A stretch of 64,000 bases of DNA, from positions 17,060 to 81,059 of the forward strand of contig JAIPFM010000107.1 in NCBI GenBank assembly GCA_021736645.1, read 5' to 3'. This DNA is from Phycisphaerae bacterium. Lineage in GTDB: Bacteria; Planctomycetota; Phycisphaerae; Sedimentisphaerales; Anaerobacaceae. The notes beneath the pieces were generated by a model. The model did no database searches. It saw nothing but the letters and a program-made list of their open reading frames with translations, and had not been told where the DNA came from. How positions within the stretch are numbered: position 1 is the first letter of the stretch; every line of letters begins with the position of its first letter. Both the position numbers and the translations under genes were made by a program. Shown piece after piece: positions 29,730-38,812 of the stretch.

Positions 29730-29939
29730 TCATCCACCACCCACAAACCTGATCAGCTCGATACTCTGACCCGGCTCCAGGGGGGTCGTGGCAAACTCCG
29801 GTCGTTTGACAATCTGTTCGTTTATCTCCGCCACCACTGTGGCCTGATTAATATGCAGCACGTCCAGGAGATCCGATACTGTCTCAGGCAGTCCCTCAGG
29901 AAAATCCCTCCATGCTCCGTTGATTCTTAATGTCTTCAT
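29730..29939 (-). CDS. thiS: Sulfur carrier protein ThiS
   Basis: 69 residues of the beta-grasp type ending in VGGG, so the required C-terminal Gly-Gly that is adenylated and thiocarboxylated is there. The middle LPETVSDLLDVLHINQATVVAEINEQIV is the family core. It is the first gene after the riboswitch. No thiF or moeB activating enzyme is within the window, so it must be supplied elsewhere. Confidence 0.92.
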   Translation of the reverse strand: MKTLRINGAWRDFPEGLPETVSDLLDVLHINQATVVAEINEQIVKRPEFATTPLEPGQSIELIRFVGGG

Positions 29940-29978
29940 TCTTTACCTTCTACTCTGTCATGCCATGGTCTTACAGGC

Positions 29979-30007
29979 AAAAAAAAAACGCCCCTGCAAA
30001 GGCGCGT
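29979..30007 (-). terminator. Terminator between the TPP riboswitch and thiS
   Basis: On the minus strand the sequence ACGCGCC, loop TTTGCA, GGGGCGT is followed by a run of T bases. The stem has one G-G mismatch. It lies after the aptamer and before thiS, so TPP binding probably favours this hairpin and stops transcription early. Confidence 0.8.
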
Positions 30008-30039
30008 CAGAATAATTCATGATCAAGAATTAAACAAAG

Positions 30040-30153
30040 CCTTCCTTCGCAGGTCTTATCCTGAGCAGGTTCAAAGGGTCATTCCTGTCAGGGAAATCCT
30101 GACTCGAAATCTCTCAGCCGGAAGTCCAACACGACCTCACGGCTCCCCTGGCC
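30040..30153 (-). ncRNA. TPP riboswitch (THI element)
   Basis: On the minus strand the conserved blocks AGGGGAGCC, GGCTGAGAG and ACCCTTTGAACCTG appear in order; these are the pyrimidine- and pyrophosphate-sensing cores of the TPP aptamer. It is upstream of thiS-thiG-thiH and the terminator, forming a standard transcriptional control of thiazole synthesis by thiamine pyrophosphate. End points are approximate (P1 helix not exactly set). Confidence 0.93.
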
Positions 30154-30216
30154 ACTATGTCTGAGGGGATTGTAGCAGTGATGAACCCTGAGTACAAGTT
30201 GTGTTATGGCTTTCTG

Positions 30217-31404
30217 TCAATCGGGATCGGGCCGGCCAGTCAGAACATTGAGTATTTCACTGGCAATGGGGGGGCACCCGGGTACAAAAATATGGTCCTT
30301 TTTATGTCTACCAGTACAGTTTCCCAAACACAGGGTTTTCTCAGGCAATTCCGTATGACCCTTGCCAATGGCCACGGAAATTTCTTTCTGGTCTGGGAAA
30401 TAATCCCATAGATGCCTGGCATGGTGTTTCAAGAACAAGAGCAAAGTCGACTGGCATGCGCTGCAGGAATTGTTGTCCATGACCGTGATATTTGGAAATT
30501 CCAGGGTCAGGTTTCTGGGGGGCTCTGCAAATGACACGGCCCAGTCCTGCCAGTGGTCAGGGTGGATTGACAGGCCAGACAGGTCTATCGTACCGTATCC
30601 CCGCTCAGCGCCGAGACGCAAATGGGGAATGAGCGATGCCTCAGTGCCCATGAGTCTGCACGCCACGGCATCCGCGGCAAAGGCGTCGGTGCCCACGACC
30701 ACGCAGCCCAGAGGTTTGGGAACACCGGCGCTTGGCCCAAGCCCCTCCAATCCCACAGTGCCGTCAATAATGGAAAGGTGGGGACGCAGTACAGAGGCCA
30801 TGTCTGCGATTGCCACATTAAGGGGTTTTTCATCACAGCCTTCGATGGGGGGCAGCATGTGCAGCAGGACTTTGCTCCGCCGCCACAGGCATCCCTTCAT
30901 ATTTTTCACTGCCAGAGTCACACCTGTGTGCATGTGCATCTTCATCACCGGGATCGAGACCACCACGTCGTGCTCGAGGACCTCCGGACAGAGCTTGATC
31001 TCATGAAGCACCACCGCATTGGGGATGTTGACCGGGACTGCCGGCCTAGCATCCATGTCGATCAACGGGCAACTGCGTGCTCTGGCCACGGCTGCCATGC
31101 CCGTGACTTCCAGAGCCTCAAGCGTATTGACACCGGTAATGGGGCTTTCACCGACCGACACCTCGCAGCCTGCCTGCTGAAACACATCGATGGCAGCGGC
31201 CAGGACTTGCGGATCCGTGGTGATCCCCGCGCCCGGTTCAGCCGGACGTCCTGCATTGGGTTTAAGCAATACGCGTTGTCCCCTGATATTTCTTAACGGG
31301 AGGTCCTGCAAGGCATTCAAGGTATTCTGATAAGCCCCCTGCCCATGCGCCACACTGAGAAAAGGAGGATCATTCCGATCCCAAAATGGATTTTCTAAAT
31401 TCAT
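30217..31404 (-). CDS. DUF362-domain protein
   Basis: About 395 residues from ATG at 31402-31404; a TTG 18 codons upstream would give 413, and neither has a clear ribosome site. The DUF362 pattern includes VLLKPNAGRPAEPGAG, SIPVMKMHMHTGVTLAVKNMKG and GLEGLGPSAGVPKPLGCVVVGTDAFAADAVACRLMG broken across the core. A C-terminal region has CSACQSTLLLFL and CLGNCTGRHKKDHIFVPGCPP, so several cysteines may bind a metal cluster. DUF362 proteins often carry iron-sulfur clusters; the reaction is not known. It is divergent from the helicase gene. Confidence 0.8.
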   Translation of the reverse strand: MNLENPFWDRNDPPFLSVAHGQGAYQNTLNALQDLPLRNIRGQRVLLKPNAGRPAEPGAGITTDPQVLAAAIDVFQQAGCEVSVGESPITGVNTLEALEVTGMAAVARARSCPLIDMDARPAVPVNIPNAVVLHEIKLCPEVLEHDVVVSIPVMKMHMHTGVTLAVKNMKGCLWRRSKVLLHMLPPIEGCDEKPLNVAIADMASVLRPHLSIIDGTVGLEGLGPSAGVPKPLGCVVVGTDAFAADAVACRLMGTEASLIPHLRLGAERGYGTIDLSGLSIHPDHWQDWAVSFAEPPRNLTLEFPNITVMDNNSCSACQSTLLLFLKHHARHLWDYFPDQKEISVAIGKGHTELPEKTLCLGNCTGRHKKDHIFVPGCPPIASEILNVLTGRPDPD

Positions 31405-31515
31405 GCGAGGATCATAGGGGCTTGGCACCGCGTTTGTCAACCTGTTATATACTTTCAAAACAGCATTCGTTCATGCTATAATCCAGGTCTTTCAAGGAAC
31501 CCAGGAACCCTGATC

Positions 31516-33519
31516 ATGATCATGCGTCGAACCGATTCGGAACGTCAGATCGCTCAGTTGTTGTCCGATGAAGGACCGATTGCTGAGACGCTCGGGCATT
31601 ATGAGGTTCGTCCGCAGCAGATGGACATGGCGGCAGCCGTGTACAGGGCCTTCAATCTGTCGCATCACCTGGTGGCAGAGGCGGGCACAGGTGTGGGCAA
31701 GAGTTTTGCGTATCTGGTCCCCGCCATAGAATACATCTTTGAGCAGGCCGGCAAGGCCCTGATCAGCACCTATACCATCAACCTCCAGGAACAGCTCATC
31801 CAAAAGGACCTGCCCATTCTGGACACCTGTCTGGACAGGGGGTTTATCGCCAAACTCGCCAAGGGACGCGGCAACTATGTGTGCAAACGGCGCCTGGCCT
31901 TTTCCCTGGCGCGTATGGATCGGCTGCTGGGGGGATATGCCGAGCAATTGCGGGCCATTGACGCCTGGGCTGCCCAGACCAGAGACGGATCACTGTCTGA
32001 CCTGGACTTTGTACCCAGGGCCGCAGTGTGGGACAAGGTCAAGAGCGAGCACGGCAACTGTCAGGGCCGCAAGTGCCGTCATCATCAGACCTGCTTCTAC
32101 TGGAAGGCGCGGCGCGAACTCGAAAGTGCCGACATCATCGTGGCCAATCACGCCCTGCTCTTCAGTGACCTTGTCCTGAAGAAGGAAGATTACGCACTGT
32201 TGCCAAACTACAATGTCATCATCCTGGACGAAGCGCATACCATTGAGCGTGTGGCAGAAGATCATTTTGGATTGAACATCAGTCACCGGCGCGTCAGCTA
32301 TGTGCTGGACGGCCTCTACCATCCGCGAAGACGTAAAGGCCTGCTCATGGCAGCCAGGGATACGGAAGCCATCAATCTGGTGTGCGAGGCACATCTCCAG
32401 GCCCGGTCCTTTTTTGACAGTGTCAATGCCTGGTATCACCACAATAAACATCAGTCCCAAGGCCAATGTCCCGCGCATGTGGTGGACAACACCCTGAGCC
32501 CTGTGCTCAAGGATCTGAAGCGACAATTGAAACAGCAGATCAAACAGGCGCAGGACCAGGACGAACAATTGGAACTGACCCGGTATACGGACATGTGTCA
32601 CTCTGTGGCCGAGGAGCTGAGTGACTTTATGAACCAGACGCATGAGGACCATATCCACTGGGTGGAATCCGGTTCGATGGATTTTTCAGACGTCAAACTC
32701 AGGAGTGCGCCCCTGCACATCGGGCCCTACATGCAGCGCAGTCTGTTCGAACCGTATGACAGTGTGGTCCTGACCAGTGCCACCTTGAGTACCGGTGGGC
32801 AGGAGGGCCATGAAAAGGGCGGGTTTCAATTCTTTTGTGGTCGCATTGGGTTGAATGAATACGACTCCGTCAAATTGGGCTCACCCTTTGACTACGAGCA
32901 GCAGGTCACGGTCTATGTCGAGGCCGATCTCCCGGAACCCAACCACGACAGTTTTGTAGAGAAGGCGGCAGAGGCCATCAAGAAATACCTCCTCAAGACA
33001 AGGGGGCGTGCCTTTGTGCTCTTTACCAGTTACCGCATGCTCGAACAAATGGCGGAGACTCTCGATCACTGGCTCAGGTCCGAAGGCTTCACCCTGCTCC
33101 AGCAGGGCGGTGACATCGATCGAACCACCTTGCTCCGCCAGTTCAAAGAAGACGACAAGCACGTCCTGTTCGGCACGGACAGCTTCTGGCAGGGGGTGGA
33201 TGTCCCGGGTGACACCTTGAGCAATGTCATCATCGTCAGACTCCCTTTTGCCGTGCCGGACCACCCCCTCCTGGCCGGGCGCATGGCACAGATCAAGAAG
33301 CAGGGCGGCAATCCCTTCTTCGATTACCAGCTTCCGTCGGCCATCATCAAATTCAAGCAGGGCTTCGGCCGCCTCATCCGAAACAAGACCGACCAGGGCA
33401 TTGTCGTGATCCTGGACAGCCGTGTCGTGCACAAGCGCTATGGTCGGCAATTCCTGGAGAGTATCCCCAGGTGCCGGCTCGAAATTGTGGAGGATCAGGC
33501 TGACGGCTATGAGAGGTGA
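31516..33519 (+). CDS. ATP-dependent DNA helicase of the DinG/XPD type with an iron-sulfur cluster
   Basis: 667 residues. Walker A is AGTGVGKS (Lys62), the Walker B box is LDEAH (Asp238-His241), and helicase motifs VI-like SDR..KQGFGRLIRNKTDQG lie near the end. Four cysteines at 123, 182, 187 and 193 sit between motifs I and II, the position of the 4Fe-4S cluster in XPD/DinG. These enzymes unwind 5' to 3' forked or R-loop DNA, often in repair. The start ATG at 31516 has AGGAA upstream. It is convergent to sulfatase 1. Confidence 0.93.
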   Translation: MIMRRTDSERQIAQLLSDEGPIAETLGHYEVRPQQMDMAAAVYRAFNLSHHLVAEAGTGVGKSFAYLVPAIEYIFEQAGKALISTYTINLQEQLIQKDLPILDTCLDRGFIAKLAKGRGNYVCKRRLAFSLARMDRLLGGYAEQLRAIDAWAAQTRDGSLSDLDFVPRAAVWDKVKSEHGNCQGRKCRHHQTCFYWKARRELESADIIVANHALLFSDLVLKKEDYALLPNYNVIILDEAHTIERVAEDHFGLNISHRRVSYVLDGLYHPRRRKGLLMAARDTEAINLVCEAHLQARSFFDSVNAWYHHNKHQSQGQCPAHVVDNTLSPVLKDLKRQLKQQIKQAQDQDEQLELTRYTDMCHSVAEELSDFMNQTHEDHIHWVESGSMDFSDVKLRSAPLHIGPYMQRSLFEPYDSVVLTSATLSTGGQEGHEKGGFQFFCGRIGLNEYDSVKLGSPFDYEQQVTVYVEADLPEPNHDSFVEKAAEAIKKYLLKTRGRAFVLFTSYRMLEQMAETLDHWLRSEGFTLLQQGGDIDRTTLLRQFKEDDKHVLFGTDSFWQGVDVPGDTLSNVIIVRLPFAVPDHPLLAGRMAQIKKQGGNPFFDYQLPSAIIKFKQGFGRLIRNKTDQGIVVILDSRVVHKRYGRQFLESIPRCRLEIVEDQADGYER

Positions 33520-33607
33520 CGGGGGAATGTTGAAGTGCCTTTGGCTGTGACACCAAAACCCCTGATGGTCATCTTGACTCTAGATCCGCTTCCAAATCAT
33601 CTTGGCG

Positions 33608-35044
33608 TCAAAATTTTTCAAAGTCACTCTTGCCTCTGGCCTTGATATACTGATCATACCAGGGTTGGTTGTGCGGCAGGGGACGGCCGTCACGCGTCCA
33701 ACCGTCGCGACGTCGCGTCTCGGGCATCCGGTCATGGGTTTCCACTCGCCAGTTGTCGAGGCGCGTTCGCAATTGATTGATATCGTCAGAATAGGCCGGG
33801 TCTTCCATGACGTTCTTCAACGAGTGGGGATCGGTCTGCAGGTCGTAGAATTCCTCAAACGGTCTGGGTTCTGCAAAGAGGAACTCTTGCGCAGAGGTCA
33901 GTTTGCCCTGCTCACGCATCTGCAGATATCCCACCCAGGTCTGTGCATTGATGGAGTCCACACTGTTCCACAGGGGTTTGTCCCAGTAGTAGTTTCGGAT
34001 CAACAGAAAGCGTTCGGTCCGTACCGCGCGCGTGAACTGCTCGAAGTCGTGCCAGTTGGCCTCGGCAAAGATCGCCTCCCGGCCGGAGGCCTCGGGATCT
34101 TTGAGCAGGGATCGCAGGGAGTGACCCTGTACAGTCGACTGCGGGATGCCGGCCAATTCAAGCACGGTCGGTGCGATATCGATCGTGCTGACCAGGCTGC
34201 GCTGTCTGGTCCCGGCAGGCACCAGCGGCGGGTACCGCACCAGTAAGGGCGTGCGGATACCGGCATCATACAGTGTGGTCTTGGCGCGGGGGAAGGGCAT
34301 ACCGTTGTCAGAGACATACACAATAAAGGTCTCATCCAAAAGTTGCTGTTCGGAGAGTTCATCCAGGACCTGTCCCACATGGCGGTCGAATCTCGCAATT
34401 TCATTGTAGTACTGGGCGATCTCTTCACGGATCAGGGGGTGGTCAGGCAGGTAGGGGGGCACGATCACTTCATCGCGGCCATATTGGCTTTCGATATTGT
34501 CCTGGCCATAGGGGCGATGCGGATCTTTGGAGGCCACCCAGAAGAAGAAGGGTTTATCTTTGGGACGCTCGCGCAGGAGCGTCAAGGCGTGTTGTCCGGT
34601 GTCACTACCCGGACATTCAATAATGCGATGCCAATGGCTCTTTTCGGCCTCACCCAAGTGCCATTTTCCCACGGCCATGGTGTAATATCCCGCACTCTGC
34701 AGGTAGCGGGCCAGGGTCGACTGGTCCGCGGGCAGGGGGTCATGCAGGTCTTCGGCGCCGGTGTTGTGTGGATAGCGTCCAGTCAGCAGGCTGCACCGCG
34801 TGGGGCTGCAGGAACTGATCGTGAGGAAGGCCGATTCAAACAGCATGCCCTCCCGGGCCAGCCGGTCGATATGGGGTGTCTTTAAAGTCGGATGCCCATA
34901 ACAACTGAGGTCTCCCATGCCCTGATCATCAGCAATAAAAATAACTACATTGGGTGCATTGCCCATGGCAGGCAACACGCACAGGAGCCACCACAGGATA
35001 CAGAGGAATCGAACGGTCTCTTTCACGATCGTCTGTGTTATCAT
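33608..35044 (-). CDS. Secreted sulfatase 1 (heparan N-sulfatase-like)
   Basis: 478 residues with a signal peptide (hydrophobic 13-25, cut near MGNA). The sulfatase signature CSPTRCSLLTGRYP has Cys79, Pro81 and Arg83, so Cys79 should become formylglycine. Metal-binding DDQGMGD near the mature N-terminus and VYVSDNGMPF are also present. GEFD-type neighbours and the GKWHLGEAEKSHW segment resemble S1_8/heparan sulfamidase-type enzymes. It removes sulfate from a polysaccharide in the periplasm or outside; the exact bond is unknown. No modifying enzyme or sulfate permease is next to it. Confidence 0.92.
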   Translation of the reverse strand: MITQTIVKETVRFLCILWWLLCVLPAMGNAPNVVIFIADDQGMGDLSCYGHPTLKTPHIDRLAREGMLFESAFLTISSCSPTRCSLLTGRYPHNTGAEDLHDPLPADQSTLARYLQSAGYYTMAVGKWHLGEAEKSHWHRIIECPGSDTGQHALTLLRERPKDKPFFFWVASKDPHRPYGQDNIESQYGRDEVIVPPYLPDHPLIREEIAQYYNEIARFDRHVGQVLDELSEQQLLDETFIVYVSDNGMPFPRAKTTLYDAGIRTPLLVRYPPLVPAGTRQRSLVSTIDIAPTVLELAGIPQSTVQGHSLRSLLKDPEASGREAIFAEANWHDFEQFTRAVRTERFLLIRNYYWDKPLWNSVDSINAQTWVGYLQMREQGKLTSAQEFLFAEPRPFEEFYDLQTDPHSLKNVMEDPAYSDDINQLRTRLDNWRVETHDRMPETRRRDGWTRDGRPLPHNQPWYDQYIKARGKSDFEKF

Positions 35045-35212
35045 AATATAGTCCTTGCACTTTGTTTCAAGACGGAGGATACGGCAAACATGTCATTAGA
35101 CCAAATTTCCAATGAAGCTCAACATCATTGACATCGAGCTTTTGTCATACGCACATAGTCTAAAGGAAATCGCCCCATCAATCTACCCCATCGTGATACA
35201 GAGGGCCACAAG

Positions 35213-35326
35213 ATGTTTAAGTTGAAGGATGATCCAAATCTGGTGATTGCCAGGGTCGCGGATCATAATCCAGCAATCTTTGGCTTGCCAGAGAATGATG
35301 TTCATTCATTCTACCGGAATCCCTGA
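35213..35326 (+). CDS. Short ORF, possible remnant of a larger protein
   Basis: 37 codons from ATG to TGA, encoding MFKLKDDPNLVIAR... with PENDVHSFYRNP at the end. The same frame is open upstream to a TAG at 35156-35158, giving NLPHRDTEGHK before the ATG, with a composition like real protein. This suggests the 3' end of a broken gene rather than a de novo peptide. The family is not recognised. It lies in the 358-bp gap between sulfatase 1 and the EEP gene; nothing else is clear there apart from the element end at 35391-35402. Confidence 0.3.
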   Translation: MFKLKDDPNLVIARVADHNPAIFGLPENDVHSFYRNP

Positions 35327-35390
35327 TGCATCATAATGTATTGATTGCCACGACCCAATTAAGTCATTTCTGTATTGAGTCTTAAGCTTT

Positions 35391-35402
35391 CTGGACGAGT
35401 CC
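35391..35402. repeat. Solo end of the GGACTCGTCCAG element
   Basis: CTGGACGAGTCC, identical to the right terminus of the element at 52122-52300, followed by TTA at 35403-35405. TTA is also the complement of the TAA stop of the neighbouring EEP gene. No second end was found nearby, so it is a relic or chance match of 13 bp including the preceding T. Confidence 0.5.
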
Positions 35403-36257
35403 TTAAGGCCTGTCTCTAAAATGACCATCAGTGCGGAATGTTGCCAACACTGGGAGGTGATCTGAAACCCGCCTGGCTGTCACCCGATCCTCGCCGGAGA
35501 AGGTTTGGATCATGCAAGACAGGGCTTCTTCTTGTGCCAGATCAGGAGAGACCAGGAAGTGGTCATACCGATTGTTTGCATGCGTGGTGCCGATTCCGTC
35601 TTGTCCGGCTGGTACCATGACCACCATCCCTATGGCCTGGGCAAGTGCCTGGATGCCTTGCTCGGTCGTGTTGAAGTCACCATTGATGATCAGGTCTGGG
35701 TCACGTGCCAGCATGTCGGAGACAACTGCCTGCAATGCGTTTTTCTCCCGCTCTCTTAGAGCCTTATTCGTCCAGGATAGATGCACAGTCACGATGGCAG
35801 CGTCAAAGCCATCATAGGCCACGTAGACCGCCTGGACCGGGTGCTGGAAGCCTGTGGGGTCTGCAAGGTCCAGCATGGTTACAGAGGCCTTGATGAATAT
35901 GGCATTATCCTGTCCATCACTTGATTCTTGAAAGGCTGAAGACGCAAAGTTCAATTCAGTAGAAAGGAAGCTGTTAACTTTACCCTGATTGGCAATTTCC
36001 TGAATACAGACAATGTCCGGGTTCAACTCTGAGAGTGTGGCAGTGAACCATGCCCTGTCTGAGGCCCGTTTTTCGGGATATCCTCGGATGTTCCAAGTGG
36101 CAATCACGAGCCTGCCAGAGTGATCCATGGGGGACCTGCCAGTTATATTGGACATCTGGGTCACGGGCTCGAATTGTCTGCTCTGGGAACGGTTGTAGAA
36201 ACCAACGGCAAGGCCAATGACAATACAAATCAGTAAGGTGGTGTTCGTTCGCCTCAT
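35403..36257 (-). CDS. Endonuclease/exonuclease/phosphatase-family protein 1
   Basis: 284 residues from ATG at 36255-36257 with AAAGGA upstream; a GTG nine codons earlier is less likely. An N-terminal hydrophobic segment (TLLICIVIGLAVGFY) anchors or exports it. The EEP fold shows ATWNIRGY, the metal ligand Glu in CIQEIANQ, INGDFNTT with Asp-Asn and the terminal SDHLPVL. EEP proteins hydrolyse phosphodiester bonds in nucleic acids or phospholipids; as an exported protein it may act on extracellular DNA or lipid. The substrate is not known. Its TAA stop abuts an element end. Confidence 0.85.
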   Translation of the reverse strand: MRRTNTTLLICIVIGLAVGFYNRSQSRQFEPVTQMSNITGRSPMDHSGRLVIATWNIRGYPEKRASDRAWFTATLSELNPDIVCIQEIANQGKVNSFLSTELNFASSAFQESSDGQDNAIFIKASVTMLDLADPTGFQHPVQAVYVAYDGFDAAIVTVHLSWTNKALREREKNALQAVVSDMLARDPDLIINGDFNTTEQGIQALAQAIGMVVMVPAGQDGIGTTHANNRYDHFLVSPDLAQEEALSCMIQTFSGEDRVTARRVSDHLPVLATFRTDGHFRDRP

Positions 36258-36890
36258 CTTGAATCCTTTCAATTGGCTGAGCACGGTGGTTTGTAGAGTT
36301 GTTGTTCCTGGCGTTTCAAGTTGGACCGTCAGCCATTCTTTGCATTGCTGCTGAGGGTTTAAGTGGTCAGTGGTCAGTTTATTGGGGTCGCGTGGCGGGT
36401 TGGTTTAACAGCCTCTCAATTCTTTGCGGTGACACAATCATCCAGTTCTTAATCCATAAGTTGCCAAAACAATGTAGAATCCCGAGATTCCAAGGAATCA
36501 TGCCCACTAAATAAGGAATATCGCGAGGGCTATTCTGACCAATATACAGCACACTACGCAGATTGTCAGCATGGAGTTTCAGTCAACTTGAATATTTTGA
36601 TGATCATGCCCAGTTCGGCGGTGAGTGATATTGGTGCTGAGTTTGTAGTCGCAGGTTTCAAGTGGCGGCAAAGAAATTTTTGAAACGCTAAGCTCTATGG
36701 AATCACGCCGTCGGCTGGCTAAATAGACCGCTCAATTCTTGGCGTGACATGTTGTGGCATCGTGAAGCATCTGTGCCAATAAACAGCCGTCGGCCCCCAA
36801 GGGGCTTCGCTTCAGTCATTCGTGGTGGGTTGCTGGGTTTCAGCGCACTGTCCGACTGTCGAGCCGTCCCACCGTCTCAGCCCTGAACCC
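36258..36890. other. Long intergenic region with a degenerate direct repeat
   Basis: About 630 bp with no convincing gene. Two related 37-bp blocks are at 36398-36434 and 36713-36749; both contain GCTCAATTCTT or CTCAATTCTTT followed by a GTGACA-like end. A weaker match to the AATAGACC part is at 49260-49275. The function is unknown; they may be old insertion remains. Confidence 0.4.
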
Positions 36891-38609
36891 TCACATGTTC
36901 AGTCCCCACCAGTTGGTCTTGCCTGTGAAGAGCACCTTGCCGCCCTTGTCACGGATCTCCACGCGTCGGTCCATGTAGGTCGACAGGCGGTCGCTGCCGT
37001 GTGAGATCAGGGCCTCGGGATTGCGCGTCAAAAAGATCGGGAATCGTAGGCTCTGCCCGGGCTGCAAGGGGGGGATCGGTGTTCTCGTGTCCAGCCACGG
37101 CGGGATCTGCGCCGGATAGGTCGTGGTGTCTCCAATCGTCGAGCCGTACAGCAGCCACAGCACGGAACTGGCTGTGGGTTGTGCCGTGGTATTGGTGATT
37201 TCCACTTCAATAAAGGCCTGCTTGTCCTGGAACCTCGGATCGGGCCACAGGAATGCTGCGCCCTGACCCCCGGGCGGGTTGTTCACCACGTCCGCCATTT
37301 TATCGATCCCCGCATTGATCAATTCTTCCGGCACAGGCGTCTGACTGGCGATGTACGCGACCACATAATCCCTGCCCATGGAACAGAGATCGTTCGTGTT
37401 GGGCAGTTCAGGCGGGATGCCCACCGCGGCCAGACCCATCTTCAGCGCCGGCCCTGCGCAGGACTTGCAGGTGTCGTTGCCATTACAGATCCCGTTGACA
37501 AACTCGGCCTGCATGTCGCTCCAGGTCTTTGACACCCAGTTGATCAGATCACTGACAGCGTCGATCGCATCCCCCGCAGCCTCTGCCACCTGCTCCAGGC
37601 CGCTGTCTTCATGCGGTTCAAAATGGACGGCCTGACCGGGGGTCCACTTCATGCTGGTCATCAGGAATTTGGGACAGTTGCTCAGCACAATGAAACGTCC
37701 CTGGCGATCGTCCGGACTGTACTCAATGGCATGCTCATAACCCAGTACCTTGACCTCGGGCATGTGGATCGGCTGCTGCGCTTCCGGCAGGGAGCCGGGA
37801 AAGATCGTCACATGGCCTGGTGCGGCCGTGCGCACCGCCGCATAGGACGAGACGCCCACGGGCTCACCCCGGCTGTTCAACAGCACCAGGCGGAGGTAGT
37901 AGGCACGATGCTGGGAGAGAGTCTCCAATTGCTGCACAAAGGTGCTGCGCTGGGCTTGCAGGGCCGGGCTGACCCTTACGGCCTGGGCTCCAGTGCCTAA
38001 GTTCGACAGCCTCAGGCCGCTCGCGCCGGACATGCCCGTCGACTGTCGCGACCTGCTGGCGCGGCGCCGGGGCGCTGGCGGGGTGAGCCGGTACTCGGGC
38101 GGGAGTTTCAAGATGGGACCAAAGTCCACCACAAAATACGCGGGCTGATTTGCGCCAGCTATGACGGTGGCCGTGCCTCGGGCCGCAATGCCTGCCGGAT
38201 ATTCCCAGTTGTCAGAATCGTAGGCAAGCGGCGTGAGCACGACCTGCCACTGGGCGGCTGTGACATGGCTGCTCGCTGTTTGCCAGCGAAACGGCACGTA
38301 CAGATGAGCGCTGCCTCGCCGGGTCTCATCGATCGTCATCTGCGAGCCAAACGGTATCTGGATTTCGCCATTCTTGTACGGGGTCTGGTTCGCCGTTGCC
38401 AATAGAGTCATGCCGACCTTGAGCTCCACGGGCAGGCGCAGGGATGCCGTGACACGCGCCGGGTTCATTGGCGCAGGTTCAACTCGGACCGGGGCCGCCT
38501 GACGGACCATCGGTGTCCTGCCCAGTCCTGCCCGGGCCTGGGCCGCCAGGCACACAATCAACAACAGAACACCGCCCACGCGCAGAAAACCATGCTGTCC
38601 GTGACTCAT
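36891..38609 (-). CDS. Secreted protein of unknown function
   Basis: 572 residues from ATG at 38609 (AAGGAG 8 bases upstream). A signal peptide is present (VGGVLLLIVCLAAQARA). The first half has Pro/Ala-rich and beta-strand-like stretches, with a basic APRRRASRSRQS segment. The middle is acidic/helical and includes CNGNDTCKSC with paired cysteines, so disulfides are likely. The C-terminal part, with KQAFIEVEITNTTAQPTASS, resembles an immunoglobulin-like or BsuPI-like fold and ends in NWWGLNM. I do not recognise the family. It is probably extracellular or cell-surface. It stands alone, with 203 bp of upstream DNA before AraC. Confidence 0.75.
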   Translation of the reverse strand: MSHGQHGFLRVGGVLLLIVCLAAQARAGLGRTPMVRQAAPVRVEPAPMNPARVTASLRLPVELKVGMTLLATANQTPYKNGEIQIPFGSQMTIDETRRGSAHLYVPFRWQTASSHVTAAQWQVVLTPLAYDSDNWEYPAGIAARGTATVIAGANQPAYFVVDFGPILKLPPEYRLTPPAPRRRASRSRQSTGMSGASGLRLSNLGTGAQAVRVSPALQAQRSTFVQQLETLSQHRAYYLRLVLLNSRGEPVGVSSYAAVRTAAPGHVTIFPGSLPEAQQPIHMPEVKVLGYEHAIEYSPDDRQGRFIVLSNCPKFLMTSMKWTPGQAVHFEPHEDSGLEQVAEAAGDAIDAVSDLINWVSKTWSDMQAEFVNGICNGNDTCKSCAGPALKMGLAAVGIPPELPNTNDLCSMGRDYVVAYIASQTPVPEELINAGIDKMADVVNNPPGGQGAAFLWPDPRFQDKQAFIEVEITNTTAQPTASSVLWLLYGSTIGDTTTYPAQIPPWLDTRTPIPPLQPGQSLRFPIFLTRNPEALISHGSDRLSTYMDRRVEIRDKGGKVLFTGKTNWWGLNM

Positions 38610-38812
38610 TTGATTGACTCCTTCCTTAGGGTGTGTACCCATGTCTTACCCTGACCCCAAAGCCGTGACGTCTTACCGCCAACCGCCACGGATTGAGTGT
38701 CACTGACTCATCGTGTGATTTGATATCCATTGTCACGATTATACGCCCAAGGGAAGGCCGCATCAATGAAAAGCCGGCCCCCGCCCAAAGACTTGCCCCT
38801 AACCCCCAATCC

